This document shows positions 52,804 through 60,770 of a stretch of 64,000 bases of DNA, piece after piece. The stretch covers positions 1 through 64,000 of the forward strand of contig QWII01000033.1 of NCBI GenBank assembly GCA_021405325.1. Reading direction: 5' to 3'. The notes under the pieces are model-generated. The model had not been told where the DNA came from. It did no database searches and saw only the letters and a program-made list of their open reading frames with translations. A program made the position numbers and the translations under genes. Position 1 is the first letter of the stretch. Each line of letters opens with the position of its first letter. The DNA is from Caldilinea sp. CFX5. GTDB lineage: Bacteria > Chloroflexota > Anaerolineae > Caldilineales > Caldilineaceae.

Positions 52804-53376
52804 CTACTGTTGCGCCGCGCCGCCATACCCCTGGCTGCTCAGACGGTGTTGCACCTCGCGGTGACCGCGCATGAGGGCGTAATATTTGATAGCTTGGGCC
52901 ACGCTTTGCACCAGGAGGAAGGAAAAGGCAATGACGACCAACGATTTCACCGGCGCCCGTGGCAGTCCGTTGGCGTCGCTCGACATCTCCCAGGTGACCC
53001 AGGAGCGCATCACTGGTGTAAAGGTGACATAGAGGCCCAAGATGCAGAAGGGAATCAGAAATAAAACTGTGCCCCAGAAGTCGAGAGCGGCGCGCTGCTT
53101 GTCATTCCACTTACTATAGAAAAAATCGACCCGGACATTGATATGATGTTTGAGGATATAGGCAAAGCCCAGGAAGAAGATGGCCGAAAAGAGATACCAT
53201 TGTAATTCAATGTAGGCATTGGAAGAGAGCGTGATACCAATCCACTGGCCGACATAGCGAGTGACAACATTGTAGAAGCCAATCAAAATGACAAGAATTA
53301 CCAGGAGCGCCGATAAGCCGCCTTGCCATTCGGTGATGCGATCAACGGCATCGGCAAATTTTAACAATCCTTTCAT
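52804..53376 (-). CDS. TRAP transporter small permease (DctQ-like)
   Basis: 190 residues from ATG 53376 (AAGGA 8 nt upstream). Four membrane segments; VVTRYVGQWIGITLSSNAYI, ELQWYLFSAIFFLGFAYILK and HHINVRVDFFYSKWNDKQRA are typical of DctQ. It is 34 bp upstream of dctM on the same strand and likely cotranscribed. Confidence 0.9.
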   Translation of the reverse strand: MKGLLKFADAVDRITEWQGGLSALLVILVILIGFYNVVTRYVGQWIGITLSSNAYIELQWYLFSAIFFLGFAYILKHHINVRVDFFYSKWNDKQRAALDFWGTVLFLIPFCILGLYVTFTPVMRSWVTWEMSSDANGLPRAPVKSLVVIAFSFLLVQSVAQAIKYYALMRGHREVQHRLSSQGYGGAAQQ

Positions 53377-53795
53377 GCATAGGTCCTTTCCCATCTAATT
53401 GTAAGGGATATATTGCGGAGTGTTTGTCGCTTCAAATCCGTAGTCAATGTTTAGTTGTAAGGTATTGGACTGGTTGCCATTGTAAACCAGGAGACACAAC
53501 TATGCAACAAATTTGCAGCCAGTATACGTAGTCTGTGGGGCAGTCAGTCGTCCCCAGTCGCATCATCGCGTTGTCGCGTTGTCGCGTTGTCGCATCGCCC
53601 AGCCTCGGTCTAGTGCAATCTCGGCTGTATTGCGGTCTACGGACAGTAAGGCAGTAAGCCAGTAGGCTAGAGGGCTGTTGCCATTGACCGATCGATTCAC
53701 TGCCGTACTCGCTTACGGTTTTGGGCAGTCGCACAATTTCATAAAAAGTTCGCGATCAGGTAAGATAGAGCCTGACAGAAACGAGGGGGAAGCAT
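53377..53795. other. Intergenic gap with CGCGTTGT repeats
   Basis: No gene is supported. Three tandem CGCGTTGT octamers lie at 53567-53590 and an isolated GCGGTCTAC word at about 53631. A GAGGGGG ribosome-binding site ends the gap before the TerC gene. No Mn riboswitch of the yybP-ykoY type, sometimes found before TerC/Alx genes, was recognised. Confidence 0.5.
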
Positions 53796-54785
53796 ATGGA
53801 TACAAATCTCTGGTTTTGGGCCGGCTTTATTATCATTGTAACCACGATCCTGGCTCTGGATCTTGGCGTTTTTAACCGCAAAGCACACCGTGTCAGTGTG
53901 CAGGAAGCCACCATTTGGAGTATTGTCTGGATTTCACTGGCGTTGCTCTTTAATGGCGCTATCTATCAATTCAAAGGCGCCGACAAAGCGCTCGAATTTT
54001 TTGCCGGCTACTTGCTCGAATACTCATTAAGCGTTGACAACATCTTTGTCTTTGTCTTAATTTTCTCTTATTTCCAGGTTTTACCGGCCTATCAACATCG
54101 GGTTCTCTTTTGGGGGATTCTCACCGCCGTGATTCTGCGTGGCGTGATGATTGTCCTGGGGGCGGCGCTCCTATCACGCTTTGAGTTTCTCATTACGCTC
54201 TTTGGCGCCTTCCTGATCTACACCGCTTATAAAATGGCGACCGAAGGGGAAAAAGAGATTGAGATCGAATCAAACCCGCTGGTCAATCTTTTACGGCGGC
54301 TTCTACCGATTACCGATGGCTATCGCGAACAAAGCTTCATGGTGATCGAAGCCGGGCGACGTATGGCGACGCCGCTGTTGGTGGTGCTGTTGGTAGTGGA
54401 ATCCACGGATGTCATTTTTGCCATCGACTCCATTCCAGCCATCTTCGGCATCACGACCGACCCCTTTATCGTCTTCACCTCCAACATTTTTGCGATTCTG
54501 GGGTTGCGTTCGCTCTATTTCCTTCTGGCCGGCGTCATTGAAAAGTTTCACTACCTTCAGACCGGTCTATCAGTCGTGCTGGGTTTTGTCGGCATCAAAA
54601 TGTTGGTCGAGAGCCTTTCCACCTACTTCATGGCACACGCCATTCACATCCCGATTGAACTATCCCTCAGCTTTATCGGTTTTGTCCTGGCCGCTGCCGT
54701 GGCAATCTCTCTGATCTACCCCAAACAGACCGGCGAAGCGCCGCCGATGGTGGGTGTGCATAGCTCAACCGATAGTTCGGATTAA
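53796..54785 (+). CDS. TerC/Alx family integral membrane protein
   Basis: 329 residues with about nine membrane segments. The TerC signatures are clear: YLLEYSLSVDNIFVFVLIFS (acidic SVDN) and LLVVESTDVIFAIDSIPAIF (ESTD ... AIDS). TerC/Alx proteins export manganese or protect secreted metalloproteins. It is flanked by gaps and ends at a terminator shared with the converging gene. Confidence 0.93.
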   Translation: MDTNLWFWAGFIIIVTTILALDLGVFNRKAHRVSVQEATIWSIVWISLALLFNGAIYQFKGADKALEFFAGYLLEYSLSVDNIFVFVLIFSYFQVLPAYQHRVLFWGILTAVILRGVMIVLGAALLSRFEFLITLFGAFLIYTAYKMATEGEKEIEIESNPLVNLLRRLLPITDGYREQSFMVIEAGRRMATPLLVVLLVVESTDVIFAIDSIPAIFGITTDPFIVFTSNIFAILGLRSLYFLLAGVIEKFHYLQTGLSVVLGFVGIKMLVESLSTYFMAHAIHIPIELSLSFIGFVLAAAVAISLIYPKQTGEAPPMVGVHSSTDSSD

Positions 54786-54800
54786 GCGTTTCTGTTGCAA

Positions 54801-54844
54801 CACCCAATCACCTAATCACCGACCGGTGATTGGGTGATTTTTTA
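54801..54844 (+). terminator. Intrinsic terminator of the TerC gene
   Basis: Arms CACCCAATCA (54801-54810) and complement (54827-54836) with an inner ATCACC/GGTGAT, followed by ATTTTTTAT. It overlaps the stop region of the convergent dehydrogenase gene by a few bases. Confidence 0.8.
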
Positions 54845-55888
54845 TAAGCCGGCGGGTAAGGGTAACTGAAAGCGGGTTGCCGCTTCGCGTAGCCGAACCA
54901 CTGTGCCAAGAGGGAGCGGGATGCCGTGGGCCGTGCGGTCGGCCAGGGTCCGGTATTCCGGCTCACCGGGCATCATTACTTCCGTTGCCCCTTCGGCTGT
55001 GGGCAACGCTTTGAGGTTGTCAATCAATTCATCAATTTGCGCTTTGTAGCTGTCTAGATCGGTGAACAAGCCAATGTCGATCGCTGCCACCACGCTGTTT
55101 TGGTTGTGACCTTTGCCTGTACCTTGCAGGGCAGGGACAATCAACGGATTATTCGCCATCTGGCTGGTCAAACATTGAAACATCAACGCCAGCCCTGACC
55201 CCTTTGGCCCGCCGGCTGGCAACAGAATGCTCGCCAGATGAGGATCGCGCGTCGGGTTGCCTTCCTTGTCGAGCGCCCACCCCGCCCCTAATGGCACGCC
55301 CTTATCCTTCGCCACTTCGAGTTTGCCACCGGCCACAATGCTCGTCGCCATATCCAACACGAGCGGTTGATGGCGCGCCGCCGGCACGGCAATCGCAATC
55401 GGGCTGTTGTGGACACCCGCCGCCTTCGCCCCATACGGCGCCATGTTGGGTGGGCTGCAGACAATGGCAATGCCAGCCATCCCCGCCTCCGCCGCCAGCA
55501 AGCTATAATAACCCATCGCCCCCTGGTGGGTGACATTGCCGATGAGCGCCCAGCCGATGCCAACGGTTTTGGCTTTCTCAATGACTTGGCGCATGGCCTG
55601 CACCGTCACCACCGGCCCGAAGGCGCGATCCGCGTCAATATGCAAGACTGCCGGTGTCTCCTTCAAAGTACGGATGCTGGGGCGCGGGTTCATCTCCCCT
55701 TTGTCCACCAGGCTGAGATACCACGGAATGCGTAACACCCCATGCGAATCGACGCCCCGCAAGTTGGCCCAGACCAACACCTCGGCCTCAATCGCGGCAT
55801 CCGCCGGCGGTAAACCCGCTTTGGCAAAAACGGCTGTAGTAAACGCTTGCAATTCTTCGGCTGATACCCGAATGTCAGTGGCTGCCAT
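54842..55888 (-). CDS. Ldh2 family malate/L-lactate/ureidoglycolate-type NAD(P) dehydrogenase
   Basis: 348 residues from ATG 55888 (GAGGA 9 nt upstream). The family signature NLRGVDSHGVLRIPWYLSLV (His of SHG), GPVVTVQAMRQVIEKAKTVG, GYYSLLAAEAGMAGIAIVCS, ATSIVAGGKLEVAKDKGVPL and PAGGPKGSGLALMFQCLT are visible. It oxidises a 2-hydroxy acid or delta-1-piperideine-2-carboxylate-type substrate; the exact one cannot be told. It lies upstream of nothing obvious in its pathway; the TIM-barrel gene beyond its start is on the same strand. Confidence 0.9.
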   Translation of the reverse strand: MAATDIRVSAEELQAFTTAVFAKAGLPPADAAIEAEVLVWANLRGVDSHGVLRIPWYLSLVDKGEMNPRPSIRTLKETPAVLHIDADRAFGPVVTVQAMRQVIEKAKTVGIGWALIGNVTHQGAMGYYSLLAAEAGMAGIAIVCSPPNMAPYGAKAAGVHNSPIAIAVPAARHQPLVLDMATSIVAGGKLEVAKDKGVPLGAGWALDKEGNPTRDPHLASILLPAGGPKGSGLALMFQCLTSQMANNPLIVPALQGTGKGHNQNSVVAAIDIGLFTDLDSYKAQIDELIDNLKALPTAEGATEVMMPGEPEYRTLADRTAHGIPLPLGTVVRLREAATRFQLPLPAGL

Positions 55889-55920
55889 GATGCATGTTCC
55901 TCGCAACTTTGGGGCTCTCC

Positions 55921-55985
55921 GCTCGTAGCCGGTCCGTGACCGGCGTTTTAGTTAAGTCGACGCCGGTCATGGACCGACTACAAGC
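55921..55985. repeat. 25-bp imperfect palindrome with CCGGTCCGTGACCGG core
   Basis: The arm at 55921-55945 (GCTCGTAGCCGGTCCGTGAC...) pairs with 55961-55985 with three mismatches around a 15-nt loop. Same core as at 41161 and 49811. Confidence 0.8.
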
Positions 55986-55988
55986 AGG

Positions 55989-56765
55989 CTAAGCATTTGT
56001 AATTTCGGTGAGAATTTGCCAACTGCGTTGAATGGCATTGTATGGATCAGGCAATTGGGAACTCAATTCCAGACTGACGCCGCCGCTGTACTGTAATTCG
56101 TCGAGTGCTGTTAGTGTGTCACGCAGGACGGTGCGGGTCAAGACGCCATCCAGTAGCGCCCAGTGCAAATCACCTTGCCCATCATTGTCATCGAGATGGA
56201 CGTACCCTAAGCGATCCCCGGCTGTGTGGAGGGCTGCCGCCGGCTCTTCTTTGGCCATTTGGGCATGGCCGATGTCAAAGAGCAGATAGAGATTGGGGTG
56301 ATCGATCGCCCGTAAGTAGGCCAGCGTCGCGGCAATGGTCGGCAACGCGCGACCGGGAAAATGTTCAATACAGAGTTTGATGCCCAATGGTGCCGCCTCA
56401 TCCGCCAGCGTTATCACGGCGTCTGTATACCGGGCCAAGGCTGGCGCACTGGCGTCCAACCCCGGAATGATGTAGGTTGTATCAGCGCCCAGGTGAGCAG
56501 CATGACGAAGGCCAGCGCGTGCCGCCGCAATCGCCTGCGTACGCACGGCGTTGTCGGCGCTATCCAGGCTAACCCCTGGCGGCAGGGCAAAGGAGAGACC
56601 AACACAAGAAAGCTGCAAGCCCTGCGCCGCAATCAGGTCGCGACTGGTGTCAGCGCTGAAATCAACGGCGCGTATATCAATCCAAGCGAAACCAAGCTGC
56701 GCCAGCCGGTCGAGGATCGTTGCTTCGGGGCCGGCCAACGCCCAGGTGCAACAAGCAAATTTCAT
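55989..56765 (-). CDS. Sugar phosphate isomerase/epimerase family protein (AP endonuclease 2-like TIM barrel)
   Basis: 258 residues. TIM-barrel features: KFACCTWALAGPEATI at the start, CVGLSFALPPGVSLD, LCIEHFPGRALPTI (Glu metal ligand), NLYLLFDIGHAQM (Asp, His) and LGYVHLDDNDGQGDLHWALL (His, Asp). The fold binds a divalent metal and isomerises sugars or inositols, or acts in related steps. Substrate unknown. Confidence 0.87.
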   Translation of the reverse strand: MKFACCTWALAGPEATILDRLAQLGFAWIDIRAVDFSADTSRDLIAAQGLQLSCVGLSFALPPGVSLDSADNAVRTQAIAAARAGLRHAAHLGADTTYIIPGLDASAPALARYTDAVITLADEAAPLGIKLCIEHFPGRALPTIAATLAYLRAIDHPNLYLLFDIGHAQMAKEEPAAALHTAGDRLGYVHLDDNDGQGDLHWALLDGVLTRTVLRDTLTALDELQYSGGVSLELSSQLPDPYNAIQRSWQILTEITNA

Positions 56766-56782
56766 AGACGGGCATCCTTACC

Positions 56783-56834
56783 GAACGAACAATGAATAAT
56801 TAATTATTGACAATTAATTATTCATTGTTCGTTC
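56783..56834. repeat. 23-bp perfect AT-rich palindrome
   Basis: Arms 56783-56805 and 56812-56834 are perfect complements, loop ATTGAC. It stands 3 bp from the argS stop and about 18 bp from the isomerase start (both on the minus strand), so it could end argS transcription. Confidence 0.85.
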
Positions 56835-56837
56835 TTG

Positions 56838-58607
56838 CTACATCCGCTCCGGTACGGCAATGCCAAGCAGGTCAAGAACCAGGGCCAGCGAACCAACCAC
56901 CCCCTCGGTCAGCGCCAGCCAAGAGGCTTGTCGGGCGGCGTCAGCTTCGCTCAGGATATGATGTTGGTGATAGAAACGGTTGAAGACCGTCGCCAGCGTG
57001 TAGACATACTCGCACAGATGGTGCGGCATCCGTTGGGCAAAGGCCAGGTCAACCACATCGGGTAACTCTAATAACTTCAGGAAGAGCGCACGTTCGTCCT
57101 CATCAACGGGTGCTTGCAACGGGCCGAAGCGCAAGCCCTCCTCGACCGCTTTGCGCAGGATCGACTTGGTGCGCGCCGCCGTGTAGAGCAGATAAGGCCC
57201 CGTGCGTCCCTCAAAGGCCGAGAAGCGATCGAGGTCGAAGATATAGTCGCCGGTGCGCTGGTTGTTGAGATCGGCAAACTTGATCGTGGCAATACCGACC
57301 ATGCGCGCAATTGCTTCCTTTTCGTCCGGCGGATAGTCTTGCGCCATCTTGACTTCATCCAACCGTTCGCGCGCCTTTTCGATCACCATCTCAATCAAAC
57401 TGCGCAACTTCATCACGCCACCAGTGCGCGTCTTGTACGGTTTGCCATCCTTGCCGTTCATGGTGCCAAAACCCAGATGCTCCAACTGTAGCGTGGCCGG
57501 CGCAATCCCAGTTTTATACGCCGCCCGGAAGACCTGTTGGAAGTGAAGCGATTGCCGGTTGTCAACCACATAGAGAACCACCTCGGCGCCCAACTCCTGC
57601 ACACGCTGTTCGATCGTCGCCAGGTCAGTGGTACTGTAGAGGACGGCCCCGTCTGACTTGATCAAGATCAGCGGCGGCAATTCCCGTTTGTCACCTGGTT
57701 CCGTCACCGGGATGATCAACGCCCCTTCACTCTCCTGCACAAAGCCGGCCGCTTGCAATTCTTGCAGCATTTCTTCCAGGAATGGCTGCGTGTGGCTCTC
57801 ACCCAACCATAACTCAAAGTGAACATTGATGTTACCGTAGTCCCATTTCATCGCCGTCACCGAGACCGTGACAAAGTGTTGCCACAAGGCGCGATAGCCG
57901 GGGCGCCCCCGCTGTAGCTCTTGCGTAGCCTGGCGGGCGCGTTGTGCAAAATCGTTGTCCACCTTGCTGCGCTGGCTAGCGGTGGGGTAGATCTCCTCCA
58001 AGTCGTCAATCGACACGGGCGACTCAGCCGGGTAAGGGCCGCGATAGGCTGGGTTGAAGTAAGGCCAATCGGGGTGACGGTCGGCTAATTCCGCAATGAC
58101 CTGCCCCATCGGCAAGCCCCAGTCGCCCAGATGGACATCGCCCAATGTTTCGTGGCCGACAAAGCTGGTTAACCGTTTGATGCTTTCGCCGATAATGGCG
58201 GCGCGTAGATGACCAACATGCAGTGGTTTAGCGACGTTGGCGCCGCCGTAGTCCACAATGACCTTGTTGGGCGTCGGCGTCCTACTACAGCCACGGCGCG
58301 GATCAGCGATTAACGTACTAGCCTGTGCGGTTAAAAAGGCATCTGTAACCGTCAGGTTGAGAAAACCCGGCCCCGCCAAGCTGACATTTTGAAAGTAGGG
58401 CAGTTGTTGCAACCGTTGCGCCACCTCCTCGCCAATCTGCCTCGGCTGGCGGCCATACTGCTTGGCGGCGGCCAACGCGCCGTTGCACTGGAACTGGGCC
58501 AAATCCGGGCGGTTGGAGAGCATGACCTCGCCATACTGGCGGTCGTAACCGGCCGCGGCGAAAGCGTCACTGACGATGGTAGTAAGTTGTGCTTTGAGTG
58601 AAGACAT
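56838..58607 (-). CDS. argS: Arginyl-tRNA synthetase
   Basis: 589 residues from ATG 58607. Class I signature HIGH-like LHVGHLRAAIIGESIKRL, preceded by YGGANVAKP; N-terminal Add1-type domain (residues 1-90); anticodon-binding domain ending LDLLGIAVPERM with the typical ALPERLxxxAR-like finish. The KMSKS region reads MNGKDGKPYKTRTGG, the usual bacterial ArgRS variant. Charges tRNA-Arg. Single-copy housekeeping gene. Confidence 0.96.
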   Translation of the reverse strand: MSSLKAQLTTIVSDAFAAAGYDRQYGEVMLSNRPDLAQFQCNGALAAAKQYGRQPRQIGEEVAQRLQQLPYFQNVSLAGPGFLNLTVTDAFLTAQASTLIADPRRGCSRTPTPNKVIVDYGGANVAKPLHVGHLRAAIIGESIKRLTSFVGHETLGDVHLGDWGLPMGQVIAELADRHPDWPYFNPAYRGPYPAESPVSIDDLEEIYPTASQRSKVDNDFAQRARQATQELQRGRPGYRALWQHFVTVSVTAMKWDYGNINVHFELWLGESHTQPFLEEMLQELQAAGFVQESEGALIIPVTEPGDKRELPPLILIKSDGAVLYSTTDLATIEQRVQELGAEVVLYVVDNRQSLHFQQVFRAAYKTGIAPATLQLEHLGFGTMNGKDGKPYKTRTGGVMKLRSLIEMVIEKARERLDEVKMAQDYPPDEKEAIARMVGIATIKFADLNNQRTGDYIFDLDRFSAFEGRTGPYLLYTAARTKSILRKAVEEGLRFGPLQAPVDEDERALFLKLLELPDVVDLAFAQRMPHHLCEYVYTLATVFNRFYHQHHILSEADAARQASWLALTEGVVGSLALVLDLLGIAVPERM

Positions 58608-58658
58608 AAGCAAGCCTTAAAAGTTATCTGTTCACGCGCGACGTAAAGAATAAACGGC

Positions 58659-58698
58659 GATTCGCAGGAAAATCAGTCATGAATCTTCTCTGCGAATC
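58659..58698. repeat. 9-bp hairpin GATTCGCAG/CTGCGAATC upstream of argS
   Basis: Arms 58659-58667 and 58690-58698 are perfect complements. No T-box elements were recognised, so this is probably part of a dispersed repeat and not an argS regulator. Confidence 0.5.
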
Positions 58699-58742
58699 TC
58701 TGTGCCTTCTCTATGAACGCTATGAACTGCATTAGAAGGGGT

Positions 58743-59738
58743 TTACGGCCACTGGGCGCCGACCGCTTCTACATAAATTGCATAGATCGATTGGCTGGCG
58801 GCCATAAAGAGCCGATTCTTCTTGACGCCGCCAAAACAGAGATTGGCACATGCTTCCGGTAGATGAATCTTGCCGATGAGATCGCCGTCCGGCGCATAGC
58901 AATGGACGCCGTCAAAGCCGGGGCCGCCCCAACCTGCCGACGCCCACAGATTGCCATCCTTGTCGGTGCGGATGCCATCCGACATGCCGGGGGCCATATC
59001 GACAAAGACCCGGCCATTGGTCAAGCGTTGATCAGCGGTGACATCAAAGACGCGAATATGCCTGGGGCCGTTGGGCATGTGGCTGACGCCGGTATCGACA
59101 ATGTAGAGCGTGCGCCAGTCCGGCGAAAAGCAGATGCCGTTGGGGCGCACAAAATCGTCAACCACCACCCTGGCCTCGCCGGTTTGCGGGTCGAGCCGGT
59201 AGACATTGGTCGGCAACTCAAAGGTATCGACATGGCCTTCATAGTTCATGAGAATGCCATAGCCAGGATCGGTAAACCAGATCGAGCCGTCGGGATGAAC
59301 CACCACATCATTCGGTGCATTGAGTCGCTTACCCTGGTAGCGATCCATCAACACGGTGATCGTCCCGTCATACTCGGTGCGCGTCACCCGGCGGGCGTCA
59401 TGTTCACAGGTGATCAGCCGGCCCTCGCGGTCGCGCGTATTGCCGTTACTGTTGTTGGAGCCGGTGCGATAGACGCTCACCGAACCATCCGCTTCGTCCC
59501 AACGCATCATGCGGTTGTTGGGAATATCGCTCCAGAGCAGATAACGCCCATCACCAAACCAGACCGGCCCTTCCGCCCACCTCATGCCCGTGCAAAGCCT
59601 TTCCAGCGCCGCGTTGCCGATGCGATACTTGGCAAAGCGCGGGTCAACGATCTCCACCGCTGGATCAGGATAACGCACCACATCACGCGACCAATCGCGT
59701 GGAAAGCCAGGATCATGAGAATGGCTGTTGTTACTCAT
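58743..59738 (-). CDS. SMP-30/gluconolactonase/LRE-like lactonase
   Basis: 331 residues, a six-bladed propeller. RWAEGPVWFGDGRYLLWSDI carries the metal-binding Glu, NAPNDVVVHPDGSIWFTDPG the Asn, RPNGICFSPDWRTLYIVDTG the second Asn, and GMSDGIRTDKDGNLWAS the Asp. Members open sugar lactones with a divalent cation. No signal peptide is seen, so it is likely cytoplasmic. Confidence 0.9.
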   Translation of the reverse strand: MSNNSHSHDPGFPRDWSRDVVRYPDPAVEIVDPRFAKYRIGNAALERLCTGMRWAEGPVWFGDGRYLLWSDIPNNRMMRWDEADGSVSVYRTGSNNSNGNTRDREGRLITCEHDARRVTRTEYDGTITVLMDRYQGKRLNAPNDVVVHPDGSIWFTDPGYGILMNYEGHVDTFELPTNVYRLDPQTGEARVVVDDFVRPNGICFSPDWRTLYIVDTGVSHMPNGPRHIRVFDVTADQRLTNGRVFVDMAPGMSDGIRTDKDGNLWASAGWGGPGFDGVHCYAPDGDLIGKIHLPEACANLCFGGVKKNRLFMAASQSIYAIYVEAVGAQWP

Positions 59739-59901
59739 TAGGCATAGACTCCGGTCTGTCGATGATGGAAAGAATACAATGATAGATGGACTGTGCTCGC
59801 TGTAAGCTAACGACTAAGCCCCAAGTATACTGCATGATTGGGCATTTTCACAATGTGCGGCCTACCTCACTGACGAACCCTACCCTGTTCGACCAATTCG
59901 C

Positions 59902-59930
59902 TTGCGTTTCAGCAGTCCACAGGGTATACT
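59902..59930 (+). promoter_or_regulatory. Probable promoter of the vapBC-like pair
   Basis: TTGCGT (59902-59907), 17-bp spacer, TATACT (59925-59930), 79 bp before the antitoxin start. Confidence 0.45.
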
Positions 59931-60008
59931 ATTTACACAATCGGTTATCTATACTCAAAGCGAGCTGAAATTCACCCCTTTGCTGTAAATGCGTGTAGGA
60001 GATTGAAA

Positions 60009-60251
60009 ATGAGCCTTGAAGAAGCCGTCTTAGAAAAACTACGGGTGCTGCCCAAATCACAGAAGCAACAAGTCTTAGATTTTGTCGAGTTTCTGGCTGT
60101 AAAAAAGCATAAGCCCGCAAAGAAAGCGGCCAACAAACGCGCACGACTGCTCGGTAAATATGCCCATTTACAGATATCGCTGGAAACAGGTGATCTTCTT
60201 GAGGCAAGAGATGAGATGTGGGGACAATTCCCGCGGGATATAGAGCTATGA
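60009..60251 (+). CDS. DUF2281-like antitoxin (VapB type)
   Basis: 80 residues from ATG 60009 (AGGAG 7 nt upstream). The start (SLEEAVLEKLRVLPKSQKQQ, then VLDFVEFLAVK) matches DUF2281 antitoxins; the rest is Lys/Arg-rich and then acidic (ARDEMWGQFPRDIEL). It overlaps the PIN-domain toxin gene by 4 nt (ATGA), the usual toxin-antitoxin layout. Confidence 0.82.
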   Translation: MSLEEAVLEKLRVLPKSQKQQVLDFVEFLAVKKHKPAKKAANKRARLLGKYAHLQISLETGDLLEARDEMWGQFPRDIEL

Positions 60252-60649
60252 GCGCGCTGCTTCTGGATACACAGGCGGTGGTTTGGATGCTCTTTTCGCC
60301 CGATAAACTCTCTGAAACGGCGCGCCAAGCGATTGATGCCGCCAATCAGAACGGAGATACCCTTTATGTCTATGCCCTTTCTCTGGTTGAACTTACATTT
60401 CTCGTTGAAAAGGGGCGACTGCCACAAATTGTCCTCGATACATTGACCGAAGAGTTGGCGAATTCGCAAGGCGATCTTGTCGCTGCTCCTGTTGATGTTG
60501 TTGTTGCGCAAAAGGTCAAGCTCATTCCTCGCAGCCAAATCCCTGAACTGCCAGATCGGGTGATTGCCGCAATGGCCCTGTCGCTGGGTCTGCCATTGGT
60601 TACGAGTGATCTTAAAATCCGCGCTTCCGGGGTCTCCACCATCTGGTAA
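60248..60649 (+). CDS. vapC: PIN-domain toxin (VapC type)
   Basis: 133 residues from ATG 60248. PIN features: LLLDTQAVVWMLFSPDKLSE (first Asp), VYALSLVELTFLVEKGRL (Glu), QIPELPDRVIAAMALSLGLP (Asp) and LVTSDLKIRASGVSTIW (Asp). All four acidic positions are present, so it is likely an active RNase held in check by the preceding antitoxin. Confidence 0.88.
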   Translation: MSALLLDTQAVVWMLFSPDKLSETARQAIDAANQNGDTLYVYALSLVELTFLVEKGRLPQIVLDTLTEELANSQGDLVAAPVDVVVAQKVKLIPRSQIPELPDRVIAAMALSLGLPLVTSDLKIRASGVSTIW

Positions 60650-60770
60650 TGTCGCTAGATTCATATTGTCAGGAATCATTACGGTTTGCTAAACACACAC
60701 ACACTGGTCAGCTTTGATTGGGCGATGAAGCGTATTTTGCGTGACAAAGCCAATAATGTACCGGGTGAGG

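Noticed and set aside
58608..58742. T-box leader before argS
   Set aside because: No AGGGUGGNACCGCG-like T-box sequence; only a short hairpin of a probable dispersed repeat.
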